A stretch of DNA of 64,000 nucleotides from Agelas oroides. Its lineage: Eukaryota; Porifera; Demospongiae; Agelasida; Agelasidae. Below the pieces are notes generated by a model, which saw only the letters and a list, made by a program, of their open reading frames with translations, was not told the DNA's origin and searched no databases. This document shows, piece after piece, positions 23,401 through 35,400 of this stretch. Location: the NCBI GenBank assembly GCA_949130485.1, contig OX422183.1, positions 26,365,316 through 26,429,315 of the forward strand, read 5' to 3'. The stretch's first letter is position 1, and every line of letters starts with the position of its first letter. The translations under genes and the position numbers were made by a program.

Positions 23401-26400
23401 GTTTTAGTGAAGATGTTGAGTTCAACATGTTGAGCACTAATGACAGGATGATACATGCTAACCTGTACAGTTCCTTCCATCTCCCTGGAATCCAGCATTG
23501 CACTGGCAGGTATAGCTTCCAATAGTGTTTCTACACACTGCATTACTGTGGCAGTCATCCTGATCTTGTGCACACTCATCAATGTCTGTGGATTCAAAGA
23601 AGAGTCACATCCACTGCAAAACTTTTTCTTACTATTACAGTGACGATGTTTTGTTGAGAGAGTGAGAAATAAATCCACGGCAAAAAATCCGGGATCCAGC
23701 TAGGATTTGAACCCAAGACCACCTTCTGAATATTAGTCAAACACTCTTACCATTAAGCCACTTGGACCCCTGGCAGAGGAGCGGAAGACAAGCTACATAG
23801 GTAGAATTGCCTAGAGACCTCATTCCAACTGATTCCCAATGTTACCAGTAAATAACATCAAGCCTCTGAATACAGTACAGTATGTATACTAGTAAGATGA
23901 TATCATCATCGTGGGGCGAGCCTGAGCGAGCAATACATTGCTGATTTCATGGCACACAAACCATGCATAACAGCAGGGTTTGTCACGTCTGCTGTTCCAT
24001 GAGCGCATGTGGTAAGCAAAACTTCATGTAGCCAAGCACTTAGTTGTCACCAGATATAGATGATCATACATGTTGCCAAATTGCAGTCATTTCTCAGGTC
24101 AAGGAAGCTACTACGGCTACACACAAACTTGGACTAAACTTCACACTGAAGTCATGAGCTGAATCTCTGGAGCTTAATTATGAGTGTTGATTATGCATGG
24201 CCCTTCCTCAACTCTACTGGGCGTAATTTGTACCGTCTGTGAGTAGCCTGCCCTTGTCTGTCACGGTCCGCAGTTGCCATGCGTGCGTTAACTTGAGTCG
24301 TCTTCGCTCTGAGTTTCTTTCATGTCGACGCTGCGTTCTGGCGGTAGTCCTTCACCGAGTTAGGCGAGTATCCGACGTTCATTCAGTCTTCGTGAAACAT
24401 TTAAATGCGCTCATTTAAAATTTACGGTATATGGCCGCAAGCAAGCACGTACGTACGTAAACACTTCCGCAATGCAGTCCCGCTAGTGTGGGGCTTGCTC
24501 AGGCTCGCCCCAACTAATGGCTGTTTGTTACACAACCAACCGGTGCAGCTCCTTCCATCTCCCTGGAATCCAGCATTGCACTGGCAGGTATAACTTCCGA
24601 TAGTGTTTCTACACGCCGCATTACTGTGGCAGTCATCCTGATCTTGTGCACACTCATCAATATCTGTGTATGCAAAGAAGAGTCACTTTCACTGTATATT
24701 TCTAAACTTTTTCTTACTATTTCCAACAATAAAGCATAGTATTAACGGCAGCTTGTTACACAACCTACCGGTGCAGATCCTTCCATCTCCCTGGAATCCA
24801 GCATTGCACTGGCAGGTATAACTTCCAATAGTGTTTCTACACACTGCATTACTGTGGCAATCATCCTGATCTTGTGCACACTCATCAATGTCTGTGGATT
24901 CAAAGAAGAGTCAGTCTCACTGTGTATTTCTAAACTTTTTCTTGCAATTTCCATTTTACCAAACAAGAAAGTACAGTGATGATGTTTTGTTGAGAGAGTG
25001 AGAAATAAATCCATGTGGATCCAGGTGGGATTCAAACCCAAGACCTTCTGAATACTAGTCAGATGCTCTTACCATTAAGCCACTTGAACCCCTGGCAGAG
25101 GAGTGGAAGACAAGCTACATAGGCAGCATTGCCTAGAGGCCTCAGCTGAATTCCAACTGATTCCCAATCTCTCAGTGATTCTCACTCTTTCATCATTCAT
25201 GAGTGCCTACTGTTGTTTACAGTAAATAACATCAAGCCTCTGAATTTCACCACCAGCCTTGATCATGGCTACTAGGACTGCTAGGAGGACTATGTGTCAC
25301 AACTTGGCCTTTGAAGGTTGCAAAGTTCAGCCAGGGTTCCATTTCAGTCCAGCTCTGAGAGAGTGAGAAACAGTTGGAATTCGGCTGAGGCCTCTAGGCA
25401 ATGCTGCTTATGTGGCTTGTCTTCCGCTCCTTTGCCAGGGGTCCAAGTGGCTTAATGGTAAGAGCATCTGACTAGTATTCAGAAGGTCTTGGGTTCGAAT
25501 CCCACCTGGATCCTGAATTATTTTCCGTGGATTATTTCTTACTCTCAAAACATCATAATTCATGAGCGGCTACTGTCGTTACCAGTAAATAACATCAAGC
25601 CTCTGAGTAAAGTACAGTATGTATACTAATGGCAGCTTGTTACACAACCTACCGGTGCAGCTCCTTCCATCTCCCTGGAATCCAGCATCACACTGGCAGG
25701 TATAACTTCCAATAGTGTTTCTACACGCCGCATTACTGTGGCAATCATCCTGATCTTGTGCACACTCATCAATGTCTGTGGATTCAAAGAAGAGTCACTT
25801 TCACTGTATATTTCTAAACTTTTTCTTGCAATTTCCATTTTACCAAACAAGAAAGTACAGTGATGATGTTTTGTTGAGAGAGTGAGAAATAAATCCATGT
25901 GGATCCAGGTGGGATTCGAACCCAAGACCTTCTGAATACTAGTCAGATGCTCTTTCCATTAAGCCACTTGAATCCCTGGCAGAGGAGTGGAAGACAAGCT
26001 ACATAGGCAGCATTGCCTAGAGGCCTCAGCTGAATTCCAACTGATTCCCAATCTCTCAGTGATTCTCACTCTTTCATCATTCATGAGCGCCTACTGTTGT
26101 TTACAGTAAATAACATCAAGCCTCTGAATTTAACCACCAGCCTTGATCATGGCTACTAGGACTGCTAGGAGGACTATGTGTCACAACTTGGCCTTTGAAG
26201 GTTGCAAAGTTTAGCCAGGGTTCCAGTTCAGTCCAACTCTGAGAGAGTGAGAAACAGTTGGAATTCGGCTGAGGCCTCTAGGCAATGCTGCTTATGTGGC
26301 TTGTCTTCCGCTCCTTTGCCAGGGGTCCAAGTGGCTTAATGGTAAGAGCATCTGACTAGTATTCAGAAGGTCTTGGGTTCGAATCCCACCTGGATCCTGA

Positions 26401-29400
26401 ATTATTTTCCGTGGATTATTTCTTACTCTCAAAACATCATAATTCATGAGCGGCTACTGTCGTTACCAGTAAATAACATCAAGCCTCTGAGTAAAGTACA
26501 GTATGTATACTAATGGCAGCTTGTTACACAACCTACCGGTGCAGCTCCTTCCATCTCCCTGGAATCCAGCATCACACTGGCAGGTATAACTTCCAATAGT
26601 GTTTCTACACGCCGCATTACTGTGGCAATCATCCTGATCTTGTGCACACTCATCAATGTCTGTGGATTCAAAGAAGAGTCACTTTCACTGTATATTTCTA
26701 AACTTTTTCTTGCAATTTCCATTTTACCAAACAAGAAAGTACAGTGATGATGTTTTGTTGAGAGAGTGAGAAATAAATCCATGTGGATCCAGGTGGGATT
26801 CGAACCCAAGACCTTCTGAATACTAGTCAGATGCTCTTTCCATTAAGCCACTTGAATCCCTGGCAGAGGAGTGGAAGACAAGCTACATAGGCAGCATTGC
26901 CTAGAGGCCTCAGCTGAATTCCAACTGATTCCCAATCTCTCAGTGATTCTCACTCTTTCATCATTCATGAGTGCCTACTGTTGTTTACAGTAAATAACAT
27001 CAAGCCTCTGAATTTAACCACCAGCCTTGATCATGGCTACTAGGACTGCTAGGAGGACTATGTGTCACAACTTGGCCTTTGAAGGTTGCAAAGTTTAGCC
27101 AGGGTTCCAGTTCAGTCCAACTCTGAGAGAGTGAGAATCAGTTGGAATTCGGCTGAGGCCTCTAGGCAATGCTGCTTATGTAGCTTGTCTTCCGCTCCTT
27201 TGCCAGGGGTCCAAGTGGCTTAATGGTAAGAGCATCTGACTAGTATTCAGAAGGTCTTGGGTTCGAATCCCACCTGGATCCTGAATTACTTTCCGTGGAT
27301 TATTTCTTACTCTCAAAACATCATAATTCATGAGCGGCTACTGTCATTACCAGTAAATAACATCAAGCCTCTGAGTAAAGTACAGTATGTACTAATGGCC
27401 GTTTGTTACACAACCAACCGGTGCAGTTCCTTCCATCTCCCTGGAATCCAGCATTGCACTGGCAGGTATAACTTCCAATAGTGTTTCTACACACCGCATT
27501 ACTATGGCAATTATCCTGATCTTGTGCACACTCATCAATGTCTGTGGATTCAAAGAAGAGTCAGTCTCACTGTGTATTTCTAAACTTTTTCCAAACAATA
27601 AAGCATAGTATGTACTAATGGCAGTTTGGTGCACAACAAACTGGGCTGCTCCTTCTGGAATCCAGCATTGCACTTGTCTTTCGGACTCGTGAAAATGCAT
27701 TGGATTCCTCGCACTCATGCAATATTCTCCTGTATTGCACGAAAACTAGTGTACTATGATACATGCATAGGACTGTAGCAATCAGTACAGCCTGTATGAT
27801 TTTCACTGATACTGAAGACTTATTGGTCAGGTTTTGTACATACAGCCTTTCTTTTAATGCATGACAAGCACACACACACACTTGACTTGATAGTCTTATT
27901 TTCAGACATTCCTTACCTCCAATCCCTGGAGGAGGTAGGCTTCCTCAGCATAGTATATAGTAAAGTTAAATCAATGTTTAAGCAGATAATGCTGTTTACT
28001 CTGGCTAAAGAGCTACTATAGCACTGTTTCCATAATTATTACACAAACACCACCCACCTCCAGGAGGGAAGAATATGAATGTAATTTTAAATGGATCATG
28101 CACTTCAGTGTGGCTGAAGGGCCACTGCAGTGCTGCTTCAGTGCTTCATAATGTATAAACACCCTAAAATTAAATTGGGGTAAAAAAAAAATGCAAAAGG
28201 GGATTTGTTTTTCAGAGCACTTACCAATGACAGTGATATCAAAGATAGAAAACTGCCGCACAGGAGTTGCATCCGGAAGTTCGGCCTGATATATCCCTGC
28301 ATCACTGAATTCCACATTATTGATTTGCAAAGTGCTGCTTGATGGGACAAGTGTATACTTTGCTGTACTCCCTGTTATGGCTGTCCCATTGTGCCACCAC
28401 TGAATGGCACCAGTGTAGTTATTAACTGTAAGGTTCACATTGAACCCATAGGGAAAAGTTGTTGAGGTGCTCTGATCGGAATATGCAGGGACGGGTGAAG
28501 GTGGAGCTAAAAGGAATAAGGAGTGGAAAAATTATAGAGATACCATGTCACTGGTTGAGCAATGTGCTGAAAACAAGTGTTCAGAGTACAATATGCATGG
28601 ATATTCATGAACAAATAATCTGGGCAATCTAGCCTCATTCCCAGGCTCTCTCCTCCAGCAGGGAGAGCCTGGGAACGAGGCTATGGGCAATCTTCAATTA
28701 CACAAAACTCTTCACCATAATGTTTTGACCCCGAAGAGCCTTCTTCAGGCAATACAACTCCTTTCAGTATGATGAAGTTTTGTACATTCGAAGATTGACC
28801 AGATTATTCATTCGCAATTATCTATGCCTAATATATCCATACAATCTTCAGCCTGAGAGACAGATTGTTTGAGGTCGAGGCTACTAGAAACTCACAATGT
28901 TCAGGGTACAATCATAATATGGACATCATTTGTACCAAAATGTATGCCCTGCTTAGTGAGCTGTCCTTACTTCACGAGGTGTAAAGTTGGAACTCGTTTG
29001 TTGCAAGAGTCCTGATTAGCAAGATGTCTTTAATTCATGTGAGAGAGGTTACACTTACGTGGGGCAGTCACTGTAGTGTTTGTTCTGATGAGGTTTCCTC
29101 CCTGTACATCTGTGGCACACACAAAAATTCTTCCAGCGTGGTTGGAGCTGGGCTGGTTCAGAATAAGGTTGGTAAACCCATATATTTCCACACTGGTTGG
29201 TCGATCCAGTATATCTCCAAAGGACTGGAAGTAAAATGGGCTAAGTTGTCCACTTAATCCCCACCTAAAGAGACAAACCAGAGTGTAAATCATGAAACTG
29301 GTAAGTATGGTGAATCTGCAGATAGCATAGATACATACAGGTCTTCTTGGTAGCTAACAACATTTTGTGATAGTCAGGTAAATTACTAGACTGTGATATT

Positions 29401-32400
29401 TCAAGCTTCCCAATTCTGTACCAAGCAAGTGCATACATCCAACTCCACTTACTGTATTCCAGTAGAAACATTGCGTATAGTTTTCACACATCCAAGAACA
29501 AGCCTTTGACCTTCGATGAAGTGTACTTGATTAGGAGGACGGAGGGAAAACACAGCAGTATCAGGTGGAGGTGCTTCATCTGTAGAGGGACAGCAAAGAA
29601 ATGCCTGACCATGAGTGTACACTACATACCAATAGTGATTGTTTAGTTATGCACATTGCCATCAGAGAACTAGGCTGATGATCATGATAGCCTGTACCAA
29701 TGAAGGAGAGTGCTTGTGTAGAGAGGGAAGTTGACAAAAGTATTCAGCTAGTGAGACTCCCTCATCATTCAGAAGATTGCGATAGCCTCGTTCCAAGGCT
29801 CTTCTTTGATTCCATTCTGCAAGTGACTGAAAGCTGGGCGGGGACGAGGCTAAGGTTGTATTTGGTTACGTCTGGCACTCAATGCAACTATAAAGAACAG
29901 TTTGATAAGAAATTCTTATCATAGGCCAGAAACCTTGAAGCAAAAACACCAGGAAAGTACCCGATGACTGATGGAATGTGTCAAATGAACCACAGTCTAT
30001 ACCTAGCTGGTACAAGCTATGCATTACAAACCATTGTGCCACATTATTGCAACCAGGGGCTTGGGCTTCTACCTTTCTGTGTGGGCCTGAGAATGACACT
30101 TGTCTGTCAACTCGTGCTGGATTTGCTGGGTTGCACTGTGATAGGTGCATGATGGGCTGCGCATGCTTACAAAATTCTTAATAACTAGACTGGTGATGCA
30201 ACACTCGTTTCATTGGATCACAAAACAACCAACCTGTTCATTTATTACAGACCAGCACAACTAAGAAATCTAGCATGGGTAAGAGATTCTATATGGACAA
30301 TAGCTAAGGACACCAGACTTTGCATAAGGGCTGTATAGCAGGACATTCATATCACACCAGTGAGGAACGGTTCTTCAGGTATTCACACCACTGTTTGTAA
30401 TTGGTTTGTTACATGGTGGTTATCTATCAGTGTCAGTTTGTGTGTCTGAAAATGCCCTACTATCTGCGGAATAAAATAAGTCAGAGAATGAGACTTGTTT
30501 CAGCTGCTGAAGCAAATTCAGGTTGGCAAGTTCAATGACATCTTTATTACTTAATATGAGACTTTAGTCAGTAAGGTCCAAGCCAAATCTTTCATAAACA
30601 GCAGCCGTTGTAGTTCCTTGCACTTCTGCAATCTTCCCGAGCAAAATCTGACCAGCATCTTTGACTTCATTGTATTCATGCAGTTTATCAATGTGGACTT
30701 GAAGTTCATCTTCGTGGTAGTCTTCAGAAAGGTCGTTAATCTCTCTTTGCACTGTTTCAAGTTTGTTCTTTAGCTTTAAAACATCCCTAGCCATGTCTTC
30801 AGGATTAGTATCCGGACTTGTTTTACGGAGCTGGCCCTCTCGTTCACGTGTGGGAGTAGGCACTTTCGCTGGAGACTTAAAGGCTAGTTTAGCTCGTTGC
30901 TTTACGCCAGTCACTGGAGTGTTGAAGCGCCTTTTGGAAGCCTTCAACGGTGCGCAGAACACCGTGCAACCCTCACACAACTGTTTCGACTCGATGACTC
31001 TGCTACTAACCAGTTCTTGCACGATTTCTTCCACTGCAGAAGGAATTGCTGTACCAGATAGATCAGCAACTACTTCCCCCAACGTTCTTGGCTCCCCGAG
31101 TTTCAGGAAATATCCCCGGACCTTTTCAATGTCCTGGGTTGTCATTTTCCCTCAAACCCGGTAATGGACGGTCTCGTTCCCAAAGAATGACGTCACAGGT
31201 TGACTCAGAGTTGTACAGTCGCGCGCTAGGGGTCTACGTAGCTACTAGGGTCCGGCCACGCGAGACTACGCTAAGCCAGACTCGCGCATGGCTATGCGAG
31301 ACTAACTCAGGGTTGAAAGCTACGATTAGCACTTACTACGTGCATGATGTAAATCATGCGAGCTACCGCAGTGGCCCATTATGACTGACTAAAACAGTCC
31401 TTGTATCAGAGCTAGTTTTGGGTGGCCAGACCGTACCCTGAAGGAGGCAACTACTTCCGGTGCACTTCCGGTCAGTGCTCTAAGGAAACTGAGTACTCCA
31501 TCAATTGATGTTTGTATGAACAAAGTATTGGTCCCTGCCACATAATTGTGCTGTTGCTGGGCGTTACCATTGTTTCATAAATTGTTATGTTCAGCTAACT
31601 GCTTGTAATTAGCTACCTGTATCGTGTTTTCAGGCCTCCTCCCTTAGCTTCTTGTTCTCCATTCATGGGCGTAGCTGGTATTGAGGCACAGAAGGCAGCT
31701 GCCTCCTCGCTTTTACTACGCATGATGATGCACACGCACATTCCACACAAATAACTTGGCTTGCTGGTTATTGGCAAGTTACAGTCAGTCGATGGCTATG
31801 AACACCACCAGCAGCTGTAAAAGGTCTTTGCCTACAAAGCAGAGTTGACGCCTGAGTTACAATGTAAAAAACAGTGTGGGGCTCGCTCAGGCTCGCCCCA
31901 ATTAGCTACCTGTATCGTGTTTTCAGGTCTCCTCCCTTAGTTTATTGTTCTCCATTCATGGGCGTAGCTGGTATTGAGGCACAGAAGGCAGCTGCCTCCT
32001 CGCTTTTACTGCGCATGATGATGCACACGCACAGTCCATACAAACTGATAACTTGGCTTGCTGGTTATTGGCAAGTTACAGTCAGTTGATGGCTATGAAC
32101 ACTACCAGCAGCTGTAAAAGGTCTTTGCCTACAAAGCAGAGTTGACGCCTGAGTTATAATGTAAAAAACAGTGCGGAAAAAATGCTGAGTACCGTGATTT
32201 CTAGTGAAATTTCGCTGCATGCTTTGTGCAAGGATATTATTGCCTCCTCATTCTTGAAATCCTGGCTATGCCCCTGTCATTAGTTGTCTTGAGGAAATGA
32301 TGTCAAAATTGGTCCCTGCCACATGCTGACAATTGTCATCTTCATGCTGTTGCAAGTGTTCTTGTAAGTTGTTATGTTGAGTTGTTCTTGTAACCATCTT

Positions 32401-35400
32401 GTCCAATCCATCTTGCAGGTCTCCTGCTTATTATTATTAATTTATATTATTTGTTGTATACTCATACACCAGTGTGTTAGCCTTGTTCCCAGGCCTCACA
32501 TAGCTCGCTGTTGCTTACAGTACGGTAAAACAAGTGATGGAAAGCTGTGCTGGGAATGAAACTACCATGCAGTGTGAAGGGGGGATTTTAGCGTTAGTTA
32601 GAAATTATTGCTTCTGCTAATAATGGTATCCCAAATATCAATATCTTCTGCAGAGATTACTGTAATCTATGTAGTCATGTTAGTACTAGTGTTCAAGATT
32701 GCTGTCAACATTAACGATGAATTTTCTACCTATGTCCTATGTACCAAGTTTTTGGCCACTTTGCTGCAGTAGACGTTGGTAGTAGTCAAGAATCCTGTCA
32801 AGAAAGTGCAATTCCTGACAGATGTGTGAGATAGCCACTTTTGTCCCATTTGTCCCATTGAGAGAAAAGCCACCTGGCTAGGGGTGTTGCAGTAGTAAAT
32901 ATGGAAACCTTGGAGTACAACTAGGATTTCCATGGAAATGATGTTAATATGGATTTGCCATGATGTTAATATAGCAAGTTAGCATAAAGATTACTTATCA
33001 CTGGTTACAAAGATGAAGGTTTCTGTAGAATTTGCAATCACTGCAACACCCTGGAGTGCTATTCTAAAGCACGGGAATGAGCACCCCAATTTTAACAGTG
33101 AAATTTCCCAATGCATGCACTATTTCCTCAGGGTTATACTATTTCACTGCACCTACCATGAAAACACATCTAGAAATGTTATTGCATAGTGGTAGAAAGA
33201 AATGCCACAAGCAGTTCACTGATGCTTTGACGGTGACTCTTCATATTCAATCAAATTTTATAACATAAAAGCCCCAATAGAACTACAAAATTACAATTTA
33301 AAAGTAACCCAATGTTTGCCCCAAGCCTTTGGTTGTGCTATACACAATGTATAAGACAAAATGACATTTTTTAAAATCACAAGAAGAAAATGGGAGTGAT
33401 CCACTTCTTTATCATATCCTTGTTCACTTAATTTACGTCAGTGAAAGCACTTACTTGAAATGATAACACGGGCCCAGTTGCTTTCCACTATCTGGTCAGG
33501 GCTCCCAGGGTCACTGGCCACACACCGCACTTCAGTTCCATTGTCTGATTCAACTGGGAAGTGGAACTCCAGGTGTGCCGAGTAGTCATACTGGAATGGT
33601 ACAAACCTCCCTGCATCCACAATGGGTTGAAGAGAGGTTGTATTGCTACTTGTGCGAACATCCCACCTGATGATTGGTCTGGTTCCATTCCTGAGTTGGT
33701 TGAACTCACACTGGAACACGGCTGCTTCACGTGTGTTATCAGACAACAAGTATACCACGTAATCCTCAGGCTGTGACTCAAACTGCCTTTGAGCTGCATG
33801 GAACAATTAGATAAAGATATAGGGCTTAACTGACTTGCAAAAGCAGGGAAGCTATGAACTGAAGAGTGTTTCAAATTAATTGGCGTATTGAGGTGATATG
33901 GGGAACATTCTTATATGTTGCTTAGGTATAATGGTGAATCTTGTGCAATGAATACATAAAATAGCATGCTGTAGCAACAATAATTATTGCAAGCGTGCAG
34001 TTGCTCAACATAATTAGTCTCCTGTAAGCAGGCACTGTACTTCTGTAGTAAAATGTTCCCTTCTACATCTGTTCCCCACACACATGTAACAGTAACCAAC
34101 TAAGTGGCCAACCGCATCAGGTTGAGTGTGCGTACATATAGTTACATCACTTGGACTGCTTGGCTGCATGTTATAATTGGATAGTCTACGTTTGAGCAAC
34201 AAACCATTACACTGCACTTATACATTCATTCCAAGGTATTCATTCCCAAGTATCCTTGGTGCTTTCGTATGTATTCTCTCTCATGTGTATTTACCACAAA
34301 GTATGGCAAGCATGCAAAGTGTAGATTGAGAGTCACTTGTGATCACAAAACCAGTGCGACCACAAATATTATAGGCTTGTTTCATGTATGTAGAGTTTCT
34401 ACAGATGAGGCAATCAATTTCCAACCTGAGTACCAGGATAAAAGTATTGTTCATTTGTTTACAGCTGTAGGATGTGATATGCTAATACAGATTTGAGACC
34501 AGAGTAAAACAGATATTGAGTATTGTCAAGAGGATCTCAAATACCAGAGGTAGAGCAACAATTAAAGCATGGTTACAAGAGATGCTTTCTTTTAACAATA
34601 GAACCTGTACAACATTCCGGCTTCCAGAACCTAGTTGCTATGGCTACTTCTGCACTTTGACATACCAGACCTTCCTCCTTTACCTCACCAACTTTCATGG
34701 CAGTTAGGTCTCAGAAAAATATTCAAAACTTAAGCATCCCACCTGATCTCCTTATATTGCATACTTACGCATACATGCACGAAGTACTCAAATACTGCTA
34801 ATTCTATTATGTTGTCAAGGATATTGTGAACCAAGTTACCTAACTATTCTTAGCATTCTTGTGGCATTATCATCAATAAAAATTCCAGTAGCGTAACTTG
34901 ATAGAGTTCACTCACATCAGTGGCGGATCTAGAAATTTAGAAAGGGGGGTTCAGTCACCGGTGCGCGAAGCGCGGGGGAAATTTTTTGGTTGCCACGCCC
35001 ACTTTCGGTCACGTGAACGCATTCATACAAAATATAGCTGGAAGGCCGAACTGAGGGGTCCGTCACAAAAGAAATCTCGTACACTGTCCGACAGTGTTGT
35101 TTTAGTTAACTATAACTTTAACTAAATGCATTTTAGTATGGCTTTTTTAAAATTTAGTTACCAAAACTACAACTAGCTAAAATTTTTTGCTATTAAAGCT
35201 GGGAACTATAACTAAAATATCCAAGAACATACAAGAAGAAACCTATCGGCAGAAATCCAAACTGAAATCCAGAAATCCAAACTGAAATCCAGAAATCCAC
35301 TGTGAAATCCACTCTGAAATCCGAAATCCACGTGAAATCCAGTGGATTTCGAAATCTCGTATGCCGAGGCGCGCCGTGGCGGACCCCTCGGGCCAAACTG

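Larger units (their letters stand above)
24745..27392 (-). repeat. three ~884-bp tandem units, each with one EGF exon
   Basis: Unit starts at about 24745, 25629 and 26513; a fourth partial start is at 27393. Donor positions are 24769, 25653, 26537 and 27419, giving spacings of 884, 884 and 882 bp. Units 2 and 3 look almost identical through exon and intron. Confidence 0.88.

Noticed and set aside
25441..25512. Functional tRNA-Thr(AGT) gene
   Set aside because: The D, anticodon and T arms look good, but the acceptor stem has about three mismatches out of seven and copies sit in dispersed inverted repeats, so a tRNA-derived repeat is more likely.
30763..31164. Plus-strand 133-codon frame opposite the Swi5 gene
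   Set aside because: It is the antisense shadow of a well-supported Swi5 reading frame.
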